Assembly: GCF_000711955.1 (NCBI RefSeq)
Contig: NZ_KL543998.1
Coordinates: 113,054-177,053 of the forward strand
DNA from: Nevskia soli DSM 19509
Lineage (GTDB): Bacteria > Pseudomonadota > Gammaproteobacteria > Nevskiales > Nevskiaceae
DNA: 64,000 nucleotides
Direction: 5' to 3'
The notes below the pieces were generated by a model. It made no database searches. It saw nothing but the letters and a program-made list of their open reading frames with translations, and was not told the DNA's origin. Shown here piece after piece: positions 16,336 to 24,827 of the stretch (position 1 is its first letter; every line of letters begins with the position of its first letter). A program made the position numbers and the translations under genes.

Positions 16336-17426
16336 GTGACCAGCGCGGCGGCGGCGCCGAAGATCAGCTGGCGGCCCGCGGAAAACCAGGGACTGCGCCC
16401 GTTGTACAGTGAGGTGGCGAGGCCAATGCCGGCCAACGCCGCGCCGCTGGCCAGGCCGCACAGCACGATCGCCCAGCGGCCGCTCGTGAAGAAATAAGGC
16501 GCCACCGGAACCAGCGCACCGATTGCAAACAGGGCGAAGGACGAGGCCGCGGCGCGCCAGGCGTTGCCGCCCAGTTCCGACGGGTCGAGGCCCAGCTCCT
16601 CGCGGGCCAGGGTATCCAGCGCCGCCTTGGGATCGCGCATCAACTCGCGGGCCACCTTTTGCGACTCTTCCTTGTTCAGCCCCTTGGCCTGGAAAATCAG
16701 AGCCAGCTCTTTCAGCTCCGCCTCCGGCGTCTGTGCGATCTCCTCCCGCTCCTTGCCGATCTGCGTACTGGCCAATTCGCGCGCGTTGGTGACCGACAGC
16801 CACTCGCCCAGCGCCATCGAGCAGGCACCGGCGATCAGGCCGGCCAGGCCGGTGAGCAGCACCTTCGGTCCCGCAGCGCCAGCGCCGGCGATGCCCATCA
16901 TCAAGCAGAAGTTGGAGACCAGGCCGTCATTGGCGCCGAGCACCGCGGCGCGCAGGTCATTGCCGGAAGCGCCATGGTGCCAGGGTTCGGCCTGGCCGAT
17001 CTGGGCGCCGGTGGAAAGCACGGTCGAGCCGGCGGCGGCGTGGATCACCGCGGCATGGCCCTGCTCGTCGGAGGACAGGGCGGCGGCATCGACCTGGCCG
17101 GCGTACTTGTCGCGGTCAGCGAATTCCGCCGCCGCAAGGGTCGGCAGCACGAAGCGTGGGCCAAAGCGCCGCGCCAACCGCGCCAGCAGGCGGGTGCGCA
17201 GGCTTGGCGTGTAGGCGCCGGGATCAATGCCGGCGGCGCTGAGCTTGTCGCGCCAGAAGGCGGCATGGGCGGATTCGGCCTGCGACAACTGCAGGAACAG
17301 ATCCTTGCGCACCGGGTCGGACTCCGCCGCGGCCAGAGCGGCATAGAGGGCCACGCCGTCGAGCTCGTCGCGCAGGTTGCGGCGAAAGCGCCCGCCGTCG
17401 GCAAACTGGCTCATGGCGCCGCGCAA
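16296..17426 (-). CDS. Ferritin-like/VIT1 fusion membrane iron transporter (MbfA-like)
   Basis: 376 residues. The N-terminal ~140 residues form a ferritin-like (rubrerythrin-type) helical domain with candidate iron ligands in ESAHAAFW (near 51) and DEQGHAAVIH (near 125). The C-terminal half is a CCC1/VIT1 transporter with LRAAVLGANDGLVSN, a helix rich in small residues, GEWLSVTNARE, a cytoplasmic Glu-rich helix (GKEREEIAQTPEAELKE) and three further membrane segments. This matches MbfA of rhizobia, an inner-membrane Fe/Mn exporter involved in peroxide resistance. It follows marC by 16 bases and its tail overlaps the convergent acyl-CoA ligase gene. A start at 17414 (MSQFADG) is an alternative. 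Confidence 0.82.
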   Translation of the reverse strand: MRGAMSQFADGGRFRRNLRDELDGVALYAALAAAESDPVRKDLFLQLSQAESAHAAFWRDKLSAAGIDPGAYTPSLRTRLLARLARRFGPRFVLPTLAAAEFADRDKYAGQVDAAALSSDEQGHAAVIHAAAGSTVLSTGAQIGQAEPWHHGASGNDLRAAVLGANDGLVSNFCLMMGIAGAGAAGPKVLLTGLAGLIAGACSMALGEWLSVTNARELASTQIGKEREEIAQTPEAELKELALIFQAKGLNKEESQKVARELMRDPKAALDTLAREELGLDPSELGGNAWRAAASSFALFAIGALVPVAPYFFTSGRWAIVLCGLASGAALAGIGLATSLYNGRSPWFSAGRQLIFGAAAALVTYGSGWLLGVAVS

Positions 17427-17442
17427 TACCGTCGCGGCGCGC

Positions 17443-18126
17443 TCAGTGCAGGCTGGCGGCCAGGCTGCTGTAGCCAGCCCATACCAACTGCACGCCGATG
17501 CACATCAACAGAAAAGCCGAGAGGCGCACCAGCACGTCGGCTCCGGTCTCGCCCAGGGCCTTGACGATGCGGCCGGAAAAGCGGTAGCAGACATAGATGC
17601 TGGCGCCGATTGCAACCAGGCCCAATACCGATCCGGCCAAGCGCTGTATCCATAGCAGAAGGTGCAGCGCATGCTCGTCCCGGCGGCTGCCCAGTGCGAT
17701 GGCGACGGACATCGAGCCCGGCCCGACGGTCAGCGGCATGGTCAGGGGATAGAAGCTGCGCGCCGGATTCCGGCGTGCCTCGCTGGCAGCGGACATTGCG
17801 GCTTGACCGGTCCATTGCGCGTCTCCTTTGCTGAACACCTTCCATCCCACGGAAACCACCACCATTCCGCCGGCGATGCGCACCACCGGCAGGTCGATGC
17901 CGAAGAATACCAGCAGCCAGGGCCCGAGGAGCATGGCACCCAGCAGGAGAAAGAAACTGTTGAGAGTGACCTCGCGAGCCAGCCGATTGCGCTCCGACAC
18001 GTTGCAGCCGGCAGTGAATTCCAGGAACAGCGGCGCCGACTCCAGCGGATTCACGATCGGAAACAGGCCAGCGAAGCTCAACACGAAGGCGGTGGAGATG
18101 TCACTGATCATCGACGACTGGGACAT
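17443..18126 (-). CDS. MarC family integral membrane protein
   Basis: 227 residues from the chosen ATG. It has the family hallmark FVLSFAGLFPIVNPLESAPLFL at the first membrane helix, a PLTMPLTVGPGSMSVAIAL motif in the middle, and six predicted membrane segments. MarC proteins (PF01914) are NAAT-like permease relatives without an agreed substrate; the original link to multiple antibiotic resistance was withdrawn. The frame is open to 18222, but the start at 18126 is preferred because the FNR-like promoter would initiate near 18155. It is followed by the MbfA-like gene after 16 bases, an apparent two-gene operon. Confidence 0.75.
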   Translation of the reverse strand: MSQSSMISDISTAFVLSFAGLFPIVNPLESAPLFLEFTAGCNVSERNRLAREVTLNSFFLLLGAMLLGPWLLVFFGIDLPVVRIAGGMVVVSVGWKVFSKGDAQWTGQAAMSAASEARRNPARSFYPLTMPLTVGPGSMSVAIALGSRRDEHALHLLLWIQRLAGSVLGLVAIGASIYVCYRFSGRIVKALGETGADVLVRLSAFLLMCIGVQLVWAGYSSLAASLH

Positions 18127-18162
18127 GGCACAGGGATGTGCTCTACATTGCAGTAAACGCAG

Positions 18163-18203
18163 CATGAGGGCAGCGGCCTCCATAGAGGTATGACACAGGT
18201 CAA
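18163..18203 (-). promoter_or_regulatory. FNR/ANR-like promoter of marC-mbfA (weaker)
   Basis: On the minus strand TTGACCTGTGTCAT (18203-18190) resembles TTGAT-N4-ATCAA with three mismatches and keeps the TTGAC/GTCA dyad. A weak -10 CATGCT (18168-18163) lies at class II distance, giving a start near 18155. It is weaker than the other two sites in this cluster. Confidence 0.4.
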
Positions 18204-18405
18204 TGAGCGTGTGCCCTGGCAATTGCGGACCGACACCATCCTCACACGCCGGACCGCACCATGCCTCGCCGCCGCAACCAAGCTATATGGCTAGATTCAT
18301 TTGAACGCGAGCAGATCCTTCAAGGATCGGTCGTTCTTCCGCACGTAAAAGCGGCCACGCGACCTCGGGTGCCGCCCATGTCTCCGGGTCGCGTTGGCAG
18401 CGGCT

Positions 18406-18448
18406 TTGATGCAGATCAATGCCGTTGCATCTCCCCGGCTCCTAAGCT
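18406..18448 (+). promoter_or_regulatory. Perfect FNR/ANR box upstream of the OYE gene
   Basis: TTGATGCAGATCAA (18406-18419) is an exact match to TTGAT-N4-ATCAA. TAAGCT at 18443-18448 is in -10 position, giving a start near 18454 and a box centred near -41.5. The spacing and -10 sequence closely match those of the usp promoter, which suggests the same regulator. Confidence 0.65.
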
Positions 18449-18498
18449 CGGCAACTTTTCCAGCGCGCCACCATGCGCCGCATCGCCCCGGAGCCCGC

Positions 18499-19629
18499 AT
18501 GCCACTTTCTCTCACCGGAAAACCGGATACCAGCGACCTGTTCCTTCCAGCGCAGCTTGGACCCTATACCCTGGCCAACCGCATCGTGATGGCGCCGCTC
18601 ACCCGCAGCCGCGCCAGCGAGGACGGCGTGCCCGTGCCGCTGATGGCGCAGTACTACGCGCAACGCGCTTCCGCCGGCCTGATCATCGCCGAAGCCACCA
18701 ACATCTCCCCGCAGGGGCGCGGCTATGCCTTTACTCCTGGTCTCTACACACCGCAGCAGGTGGAGGCCTGGCAGCCGGTCACGCGCGCGGTGCACGACAA
18801 GGGCGGGCGCATTTTCGTCCAGCTTTGGCACGTGGGACGCATCTCCCATCCTTCGCTGCAGCCCGGCGGAGGGCTGCCGGTGGCGCCGTCGGCGATCCTT
18901 CCGCGTGGCAAAGCTTTCACCGCAAGCGGCTACCAGCCTCTGGTGATGCCGCGGGCTCTGAATACCGGCGAGATAAGCGGCATCGTGTCCCAGTACAAAG
19001 TAGCCGCCGCGAATGCGCTGGCGGCCGGCTTCGACGGTGTCGAAATCCACGCCGCCAATGGCTACCTGATCGAGCAATTCCTGCGCGAGGCCACCAACCG
19101 CCGCACCGACGACTACGGCGGCACGCTGGAGAAGCGCGCCCGTTTCCTGCTCGAAGTGACGGCCGCAGTGGTCGATGCCTGTGGCGCCGACCGCGTAGGT
19201 ATCCGCCTGTCGCCGATGGGCCACGCCAACGACAGCACCCCCGATACCGACTCCCGGTCAACCTATCTGCACGTGGTGGAGCGGCTCAACCCGTTCGGGC
19301 TGGCCTATCTGCACGTGATCCTGGGCACCGCTCAGGGGCCGCGGCATGTTCCGGGCGAGTTCGAGCTGCAGGATTTGCGCCGGAAGTTCCATGGTCCTTA
19401 TATGGCCAACAACGGTTACGACCGCGAACGGGCGATTCTGGACCGCCGCTATAACCAAGCCGATTTCATCGCATTCGGCCGTGCTTTCATCTCCAACCCT
19501 GATTTGGTGGACCGGCTGCGCATCGGCGCCCGCCTGAGCCCGGCGGACCACCAAACCTTCTTCGGCGGAGGCGCCGCCGGTTATACCGACTATCCCTGCA
19601 TGAGCGAAGCCGACCGCATCGCCGCCTAG
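18499..19629 (+). CDS. Old Yellow Enzyme family FMN ene-reductase (NemA-like)
   Basis: 376 residues. It has LGPYTLANRIVMAPLTRSRA near residue 20 (FMN-binding region of OYE/NemA), FVQLWHVGRISHPS near 113, FDGVEIHAANGYLIEQFLR near 175 containing the substrate-binding His and Asn, TNRRTDDYGGT, and ADFIAFGRAFISNPDL near 317. Such NAD(P)H-dependent enzymes reduce activated alkenes, quinones, N-ethylmaleimide or nitroesters. The ATG at 18499 was chosen for its GGAG at 18489 and the family N-terminus. It is monocistronic behind a perfect FNR/ANR box, so it is probably induced at low oxygen. Confidence 0.85.
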   Translation: MPLSLTGKPDTSDLFLPAQLGPYTLANRIVMAPLTRSRASEDGVPVPLMAQYYAQRASAGLIIAEATNISPQGRGYAFTPGLYTPQQVEAWQPVTRAVHDKGGRIFVQLWHVGRISHPSLQPGGGLPVAPSAILPRGKAFTASGYQPLVMPRALNTGEISGIVSQYKVAAANALAAGFDGVEIHAANGYLIEQFLREATNRRTDDYGGTLEKRARFLLEVTAAVVDACGADRVGIRLSPMGHANDSTPDTDSRSTYLHVVERLNPFGLAYLHVILGTAQGPRHVPGEFELQDLRRKFHGPYMANNGYDRERAILDRRYNQADFIAFGRAFISNPDLVDRLRIGARLSPADHQTFFGGGAAGYTDYPCMSEADRIAA

Positions 19630-19746
19630 GTTCGGACACTCGATAGGCTGCTGTACTACGGGCGCCGGCACCCGATCAACGATGCGCCGCCACGGCTTGC
19701 TGTTCGGCAGCACAAACTCGTCGCCGGAAAGCCGCGAGGCGGAAGA

Positions 19747-20817
19747 TCACTTCATCTGCCGTAAAAACGCACTGCTCTCATCATTCTCGCGATCGCCGGA
19801 CTGAGCCGTTCCCGACGATTCCAGCCTCTCATGCATCTCGACCCGGTTCTTGCCGCCCTTCTTCGCCAGGTACAAGGCGCGGTCGGCGGCTTTGATCAGC
19901 TGCAGCGCGGACTCTCCGCGCGAGGGCATGGTCGCCGCGCCGCCGATGCTCACGGTCACATGGCCGCTGGCCGAGCCGCTGTGTGAAATGGCCAGTTGCT
20001 CGACGCGCCGGCGCAGTTTTTCGGCCGCCGCTTCCGCGCCGGAATAAGGCGTGGACGGCAGAATCACCATGAACTCCTCCCCTCCATAGCGGGTAGCCAG
20101 ATCTGCCGGCCGTTCCGACCCGAGGCGGATCGCATCCGCCACCTGCTTGAGTACTTCGTCTCCGGCGACATGTCCGTAAGTGTCGTTGTAGAGCTTGAAG
20201 TCGTCGACGTCGATCATCAGCACCGCCAGCGGCGTGCGCTCGCGTGCGGCGCGGCTCCATTCCACCGCCATGTACTCGTCCAGATAGCGACGATTGCTCA
20301 GGCCGGTCAGGCCGTCGAGGTTGGTGAGCCGTTCCAGCTCGAGGTTCTTTTCGAGCAGCTGCTTCTGGCTCTGGCGCAGGGCACGGTAGGCCTCGTCCCG
20401 CTGGAGCTGGTTGACGTAGGCGCGCGAGTGATAGCGCAGGCGGGCAATCAGCTCGACCTGGTCTGGCAGCTTGACCAGATAGTCGTTGGCGCCGGCAGCA
20501 AACGCCTCGCTCTTTACCGCGGGCTCCTCCTTGGTCGACAGCACAATGATGGGGATGTCGCAGGTCGCCGGATGATCGCGGTATTGGCGCACCAGGGTGA
20601 GACCGTCGACATTGGGCATGATCAGGTCCTGCAGGATCACGGTCGGCTTGATGTGCTCCGCCACCTCGATTGCCCGCATCGGATCGCTGCAATAGTGGAA
20701 ATCGATACCGGGGTATTGGAGCAGCGCCCGACGCACCGCCTCGGCGATCATCGCCTGGTCGTCCACCAGGAGGACCATCACCGGATATTTGTCCTTCGAG
20801 TCCATAGCCTTACCCAT
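19747..20817 (-). CDS. wspR: Diguanylate cyclase response regulator WspR
   Basis: 356 residues (352 if the internal ATG at 20805 is used). The receiver domain begins VMVLLVDDQAMIAEAVRR and carries its phosphorylation Asp in ILQDLIMPNVDG. A coiled linker of the WspR type (REC-stalk) follows, then a GGDEF domain with DGLTGLSNRRYLDEY and the active-site RYGGEEF. RPAD, five residues before GGEEF, fits the RxxD inhibitory site, so an active, product-inhibited cyclase is expected. Phosphorylation by WspE on surface contact raises c-di-GMP and promotes biofilm formation. It is the last gene of the wsp operon and overlaps the end of wspF. An unusual acidic/Ser-rich tail follows the GGDEF domain. Confidence 0.92.
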   Translation of the reverse strand: MGKAMDSKDKYPVMVLLVDDQAMIAEAVRRALLQYPGIDFHYCSDPMRAIEVAEHIKPTVILQDLIMPNVDGLTLVRQYRDHPATCDIPIIVLSTKEEPAVKSEAFAAGANDYLVKLPDQVELIARLRYHSRAYVNQLQRDEAYRALRQSQKQLLEKNLELERLTNLDGLTGLSNRRYLDEYMAVEWSRAARERTPLAVLMIDVDDFKLYNDTYGHVAGDEVLKQVADAIRLGSERPADLATRYGGEEFMVILPSTPYSGAEAAAEKLRRRVEQLAISHSGSASGHVTVSIGGAATMPSRGESALQLIKAADRALYLAKKGGKNRVEMHERLESSGTAQSGDRENDESSAFLRQMK

Positions 20818-21883
20818 CCTGCCTGCCGTCCCGGCACATGCTGTTCGGCGCACCTGCGCCGCATGCAGCCCCATCGCCCGCGAGGGCGAGCAAACGCTGC
20901 GCGATCCGCGACAGCGGCAATACTTCCGTTGCGGCGTGCAGCGCAATGGCGGCCTTGGGCATGCCGAACACGGCGCAGCTGGCCTGGTCCTGGACGATGG
21001 TGTGGCAACCTTTGCCGCGCATCGCCTTGAGGCCCGCAGCACCGTCGCGGCCCATGCCGGTCAGCAGCACGCCGATGGCGCGGCCTGGCCAGTACTTGCA
21101 GACGCTGTTGAAAAATACGTCGACCGAGGGCCGGTAGGCATAGTCTTTCGGCTCGGCGGTGTAGCCGAGCCAGCCGGGCGACTTGAAGCACAGGTGATCG
21201 TTGCTGCCGGCCAATAGCACCGTGCCTGCGCGGGGCACGTCGCCTTCTTGAGCCAGCCGCACCGGCAACGGCGAGACCTGGTTGAGCCAGTCCGCCATGC
21301 CGGCGGCGAATTGGCGGTCGACATGCTGCACAATGACCACACCCATGGGAAAATCGCCGGGCAGGCCTGCCAACACCTCGGCGAGGGCCGCCGGGCCGCC
21401 TGCCGAGGCGCCGATCACCACCAGCCCGGCCTTGCCCGTGGCGGCGACAGCACGCGGCCGTTCGTCTCGCGGCGGTGAATCGCCGCGGTCGCCGATGAGC
21501 TTGCCGATGATGGTGATCTTGGCCAGGAGCTGCATGCCGCTGGCCTTGGCATCGCCCAGGCCCAGCACCGGCGTATCCACGGCGTCGAGCGCGCCGTAAC
21601 CCATCGCTTCGTAGACCTTGGAGGCATTGCCGCCGACGCTGCCGGTAACTATCAGGATGGGACAGGGGGTCGCGGCCATGATACGGCGTGTGGCTTCGAC
21701 GCCGTTCATGCCGGGCATGATCAAGTCCATCAGCACCAGATCCGGAAGCTCGCGTGCACACAGTTCCACCGCCTCGGCGCCATCGTGCGCAACCCACACG
21801 GTACGGTGCGCGGGATCGAGCGCGATCGTGCGCCGCAGGGCTTCCACCGCCAGCGGCATATCATTGACGATGCCGATTCTCAT
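20810..21883 (-). CDS. wspF: CheB-like methylesterase WspF
   Basis: 357 residues. The N-terminal receiver domain has LPDLVLMDLIMPGMNG with the phospho-Asp. The C-terminal CheB methylesterase domain has the Ser-His-Asp set in VIGASAGGPAAL, IVQHVDRQFAAGMADWL and LLTGMGRDGAAGL. It removes methyl groups from WspA and resets the pathway; loss of WspF locks WspR on in Pseudomonas and gives wrinkly colonies. The start at 21883 overlaps the wspE stop by 4 bases (ATGA). Confidence 0.92.
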   Translation of the reverse strand: MRIGIVNDMPLAVEALRRTIALDPAHRTVWVAHDGAEAVELCARELPDLVLMDLIMPGMNGVEATRRIMAATPCPILIVTGSVGGNASKVYEAMGYGALDAVDTPVLGLGDAKASGMQLLAKITIIGKLIGDRGDSPPRDERPRAVAATGKAGLVVIGASAGGPAALAEVLAGLPGDFPMGVVIVQHVDRQFAAGMADWLNQVSPLPVRLAQEGDVPRAGTVLLAGSNDHLCFKSPGWLGYTAEPKDYAYRPSVDVFFNSVCKYWPGRAIGVLLTGMGRDGAAGLKAMRGKGCHTIVQDQASCAVFGMPKAAIALHAATEVLPLSRIAQRLLALAGDGAACGAGAPNSMCRDGRQDG

Positions 21884-24117
21884 GCCGCGGCCTCGCCGAT
21901 CAGGTCGGTCACCGCCTGCAGCATGGTCTCGTCGTGGAAGCTGCTCTTGGTCAGGTAGTAGTCGGCACCCGCTTCGAGCCCGCGCCGACGGTCCTCTTCC
22001 CGGTCCTTGTAGGAGACGATCATCACCGGCAGGGAGTGCAAGTCGGGGTCCTTGCGGATCAGTGTCACCAGCTCGATGCCGTCGAGGCGCGGCATGTCGA
22101 CGTCGGTCACGACCAGGTCGAAGCGGCCGCCGCGCAGGGCGTTCCACCCGTCCATGCCGTCGACCGCGGCTTGCACCTCATAGCCACGGCTGTCGAGCAA
22201 CTTGCGCTGCAGCTCCCGCACGGTAAGCGAATCCTCCACCACCAGGACGCGCTTGCGCCGGCCATTCAGTGCTGGGCTTTCACCGGGCAGGCGGCCCAGG
22301 CCGCCGCTGGCGACCAGGTGATCCACCGAATGGATCAGGTCTTCGACATCGACGATCAGGACCGGCGTGCCGTCCTCGGTCAGCGCGCCGGCAGCGATAT
22401 CCCTGATCTTGCCCAGGCGCGCATCCAGCGGCTGTACCACCAATTCACGCTCGCCCAGGAAGCGATCCACCACCAGGCCGTAGATGCTGCCCTTCTGCTC
22501 CACCACGACCACCGGCAGCAGCTGTCCCGGCGGGGCCGTTGCGCTGCCGCCCAGCACCTGCAGCGCCGGCACCAGGCTCACCGGCCGTCCTTCAAAGTCG
22601 AAAAACTGTTTGCCTTCCAGGGTTTCCAGGCGCTGCGGATCCAGCTTCAGGGTACGGACGATGTAGGCGAGCGGAAAGGCGTACGGCTCCCCGCCGACCT
22701 CGGCCAGCAAGGTGCGCACCACCGACAGGGTCAACGGCAGTTGCAGGTGGAAGCGCGTCCCCTGCCCGGCCTGGGTGGCGATGCGTACCGTGCCGCGCAC
22801 CCGCCGGATGGTATCGCGCACCACATCCAGGCCGACGCCGCGCCCGGAAATCTCAGTGACACTGCCCTTCATGGAAAAGCCGGGCAGGAACAGGAACTCC
22901 AGCAACTCGGATTCGCTCAGCTGGGCGGCGACTTCCGCTGTCGTCAGCTTGCGCTGCACCACGGCTGTACGCAACTTCGGCAGGTCGACGCCGGCCCCAT
23001 CATCGGCGATGACGATCTGCAGGGTGCCGGCGCTGTGCCGGGCTTCCAGGCGGATCAAGCCTTCGGGCGACTTGCCGACGGCGCGGCGCTGCTCCGGCGA
23101 CTCCAGTCCGTGATCGACGGCGTTGCGCAACAGATGCCCCAGCGGCGCTTCCAGCTGCTCCAGGATATCGCGATCGACCGGCGTGGCCCCACCGATGATC
23201 TCCAGGCGCGCCTGCTTGCCCAGGGAGTGGCCCAGGTCCCGCACCATCCGCGGAAAAGCCTGTACACCGTCGCCGAGCGGCCGCATGCGGCAGTCCAACG
23301 CCTTCGCATAAAGGCGGTCGGCCAGGTTGGCGGAGCGGCTGTCGAACGATTCCAGCTCGGCCAGATGCTCGTTGAGCAGCTTGCTGCATTCGAGCGTGCG
23401 CAGCTGGGCCTGGGCCAGCGCGCCGCGTCCGCGCTCGTTCAACGCCGCGGCAGGCAAGGCCTCGCGCAAGGCATCGAGGGCCTTGCCCACATCCTGGTGC
23501 AGGCGCTTGAGGCGCAGTAGCGAAGTGGCGAAAGGCTTCAGCCAGCGCGATTCGACCAGCGATTCCCCGGCGAGCCCCATCAGGCGATCGAGGTTTTCCG
23601 CAGTCACGCGCAGCACGCGGCCACCGCCGTCCGCCCCAACCGCTTTATCCATGACCAGGGCCGGCGCGGGCGAAGCCTGCACGGAGACAGCCGGCAGGGT
23701 GCTGGCGACCGGCTCGCCGCCACCCGCTCCGGGTGCCTTCAGCAGGGCCTGAAGCTCGGCGGCGAAGGCGCCGGCTTCGGCCGAGCCCTCTTCGCTCCAG
23801 CGCGAAATCTCGCTGGCGGGGGTTGTGGCAATACGCGTCAGCAAATCGACGCCGCGCAGCAGCCAGTCGATGTGCCTGCGCTGCAAGGCGATGGCACCAC
23901 GCTGTGCGCCGACGAAGCAGTCTTCCATGGCGTGGGCCACGGCGACGCCCGCGCCAAGGCCCACGATGCGCGCAGCACCCTTCAGCGAATGCGCGGCGCG
24001 CATGCAGGCCTCCAGCGGCCCGGTCGCAGCGGCGCCGTGCTCGAGCTGCAGCAGGCCATTGGTCAACGTCTGGACCTGTTCCTCGGCTTCCAGACGGAAC
24101 AGATCCAGCATCGACAT
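21880..24117 (-). CDS. wspE: Hybrid CheA-type histidine kinase WspE
   Basis: 745 residues. The HPt domain carries the phosphorylated His near residue 43 (AAHSLKGAARIVGLG). Further on are a dimerisation region, the HATPase domain with HLLRNAVDHGLE (N box), IADDGAGVDL (G1) and GRGVGLDVVRDTI (G2), a CheW-like domain, and a C-terminal receiver domain with RVLVVEDSLTVRELQ and DLVVTDVDMPRLDG. It phosphorylates WspR and WspF. The start at 24117 was chosen because the HPt homology begins there; the open frame upstream runs into wspD. Five bases separate it from wspD. Confidence 0.92.
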   Translation of the reverse strand: MSMLDLFRLEAEEQVQTLTNGLLQLEHGAAATGPLEACMRAAHSLKGAARIVGLGAGVAVAHAMEDCFVGAQRGAIALQRRHIDWLLRGVDLLTRIATTPASEISRWSEEGSAEAGAFAAELQALLKAPGAGGGEPVASTLPAVSVQASPAPALVMDKAVGADGGGRVLRVTAENLDRLMGLAGESLVESRWLKPFATSLLRLKRLHQDVGKALDALREALPAAALNERGRGALAQAQLRTLECSKLLNEHLAELESFDSRSANLADRLYAKALDCRMRPLGDGVQAFPRMVRDLGHSLGKQARLEIIGGATPVDRDILEQLEAPLGHLLRNAVDHGLESPEQRRAVGKSPEGLIRLEARHSAGTLQIVIADDGAGVDLPKLRTAVVQRKLTTAEVAAQLSESELLEFLFLPGFSMKGSVTEISGRGVGLDVVRDTIRRVRGTVRIATQAGQGTRFHLQLPLTLSVVRTLLAEVGGEPYAFPLAYIVRTLKLDPQRLETLEGKQFFDFEGRPVSLVPALQVLGGSATAPPGQLLPVVVVEQKGSIYGLVVDRFLGERELVVQPLDARLGKIRDIAAGALTEDGTPVLIVDVEDLIHSVDHLVASGGLGRLPGESPALNGRRKRVLVVEDSLTVRELQRKLLDSRGYEVQAAVDGMDGWNALRGGRFDLVVTDVDMPRLDGIELVTLIRKDPDLHSLPVMIVSYKDREEDRRRGLEAGADYYLTKSSFHDETMLQAVTDLIGEAAA

Positions 24118-24122
24118 CTGGC

Positions 24123-24827
24123 TTAAGTCGCGGTCGCTGATGCCAGGCTCCGGTTGAAGAATTGGAACAGGAGTTGCTCGTCGAGCACGCCGACCGCATG
24201 CTGCGGCAGGCGCAGCACGGCGCGAGTGTAGGCTGCCGCCGAACGGGACGAGCTTGCGGGTGCCTCCTGTAGCTGACTCGGATCGAAGCGGTGCACGCCG
24301 TGGACCTCGTCCACCGGACAAACGACACGGTTCCGGTCGCAGGCCAGCACCAGCAGCCGCCCATTCGGCAGGCGCGGCCCATCGGCGGCGGAGTTATTGA
24401 TGCCGAGCAGGTAGCCCAGCGACAGGCACACCAGCAGTTCGCCGCGCACGTTGACAACGCCCATTACGGCGCCGCCCCGGTGCGGCAGCGTATGCAGGGG
24501 ACGTGGACCGACGATCTCCTCGAATACAGCGGTGGGCAGTGCCAGCCACTCGGCACCGATGCGGAAAATCACCACCGAACAGCTCTTCTGCACCGCCGAG
24601 GGCTTGGCGTCGGCGACAACGCGGGTCCACTCGGCCAGATGACCCGGCGGCAGCTCACGGTTGAGCAGGCTGGCGGCGGCCGCGGAGAATACTGCGCAAT
24701 TGCGGCAATGAATATGCTGCTCAAGCAATTCGCAGGAGCCATCGCCGTGCACGCCGATGCGGTTCCAGCAACGGCCAACAACGGCCGCGGCGATGGCATC
24801 GCCGTGCAGCTCAGCTCCGCTCTGCAT
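24123..24827 (-). CDS. wspD: CheW-like coupling protein WspD
   Basis: 234 residues. The N-terminal extension RCWNRIGVHGDGSC...HCRNCAVFS, with four cysteines, is the signature of WspD and of similar CheW proteins. The CheW domain follows, with VIFRIGAEWLALPTAVFEEIV and VMGVVNVRGELLVCLSLG. It couples the WspA receptor to the WspE kinase. Its start lies 17 bases inside the end of wspC. The N-terminal cysteine cluster could bind metal, but no role is established. Confidence 0.88.
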   Translation of the reverse strand: MQSGAELHGDAIAAAVVGRCWNRIGVHGDGSCELLEQHIHCRNCAVFSAAAASLLNRELPPGHLAEWTRVVADAKPSAVQKSCSVVIFRIGAEWLALPTAVFEEIVGPRPLHTLPHRGGAVMGVVNVRGELLVCLSLGYLLGINNSAADGPRLPNGRLLVLACDRNRVVCPVDEVHGVHRFDPSQLQEAPASSSRSAAAYTRAVLRLPQHAVGVLDEQLLFQFFNRSLASATAT

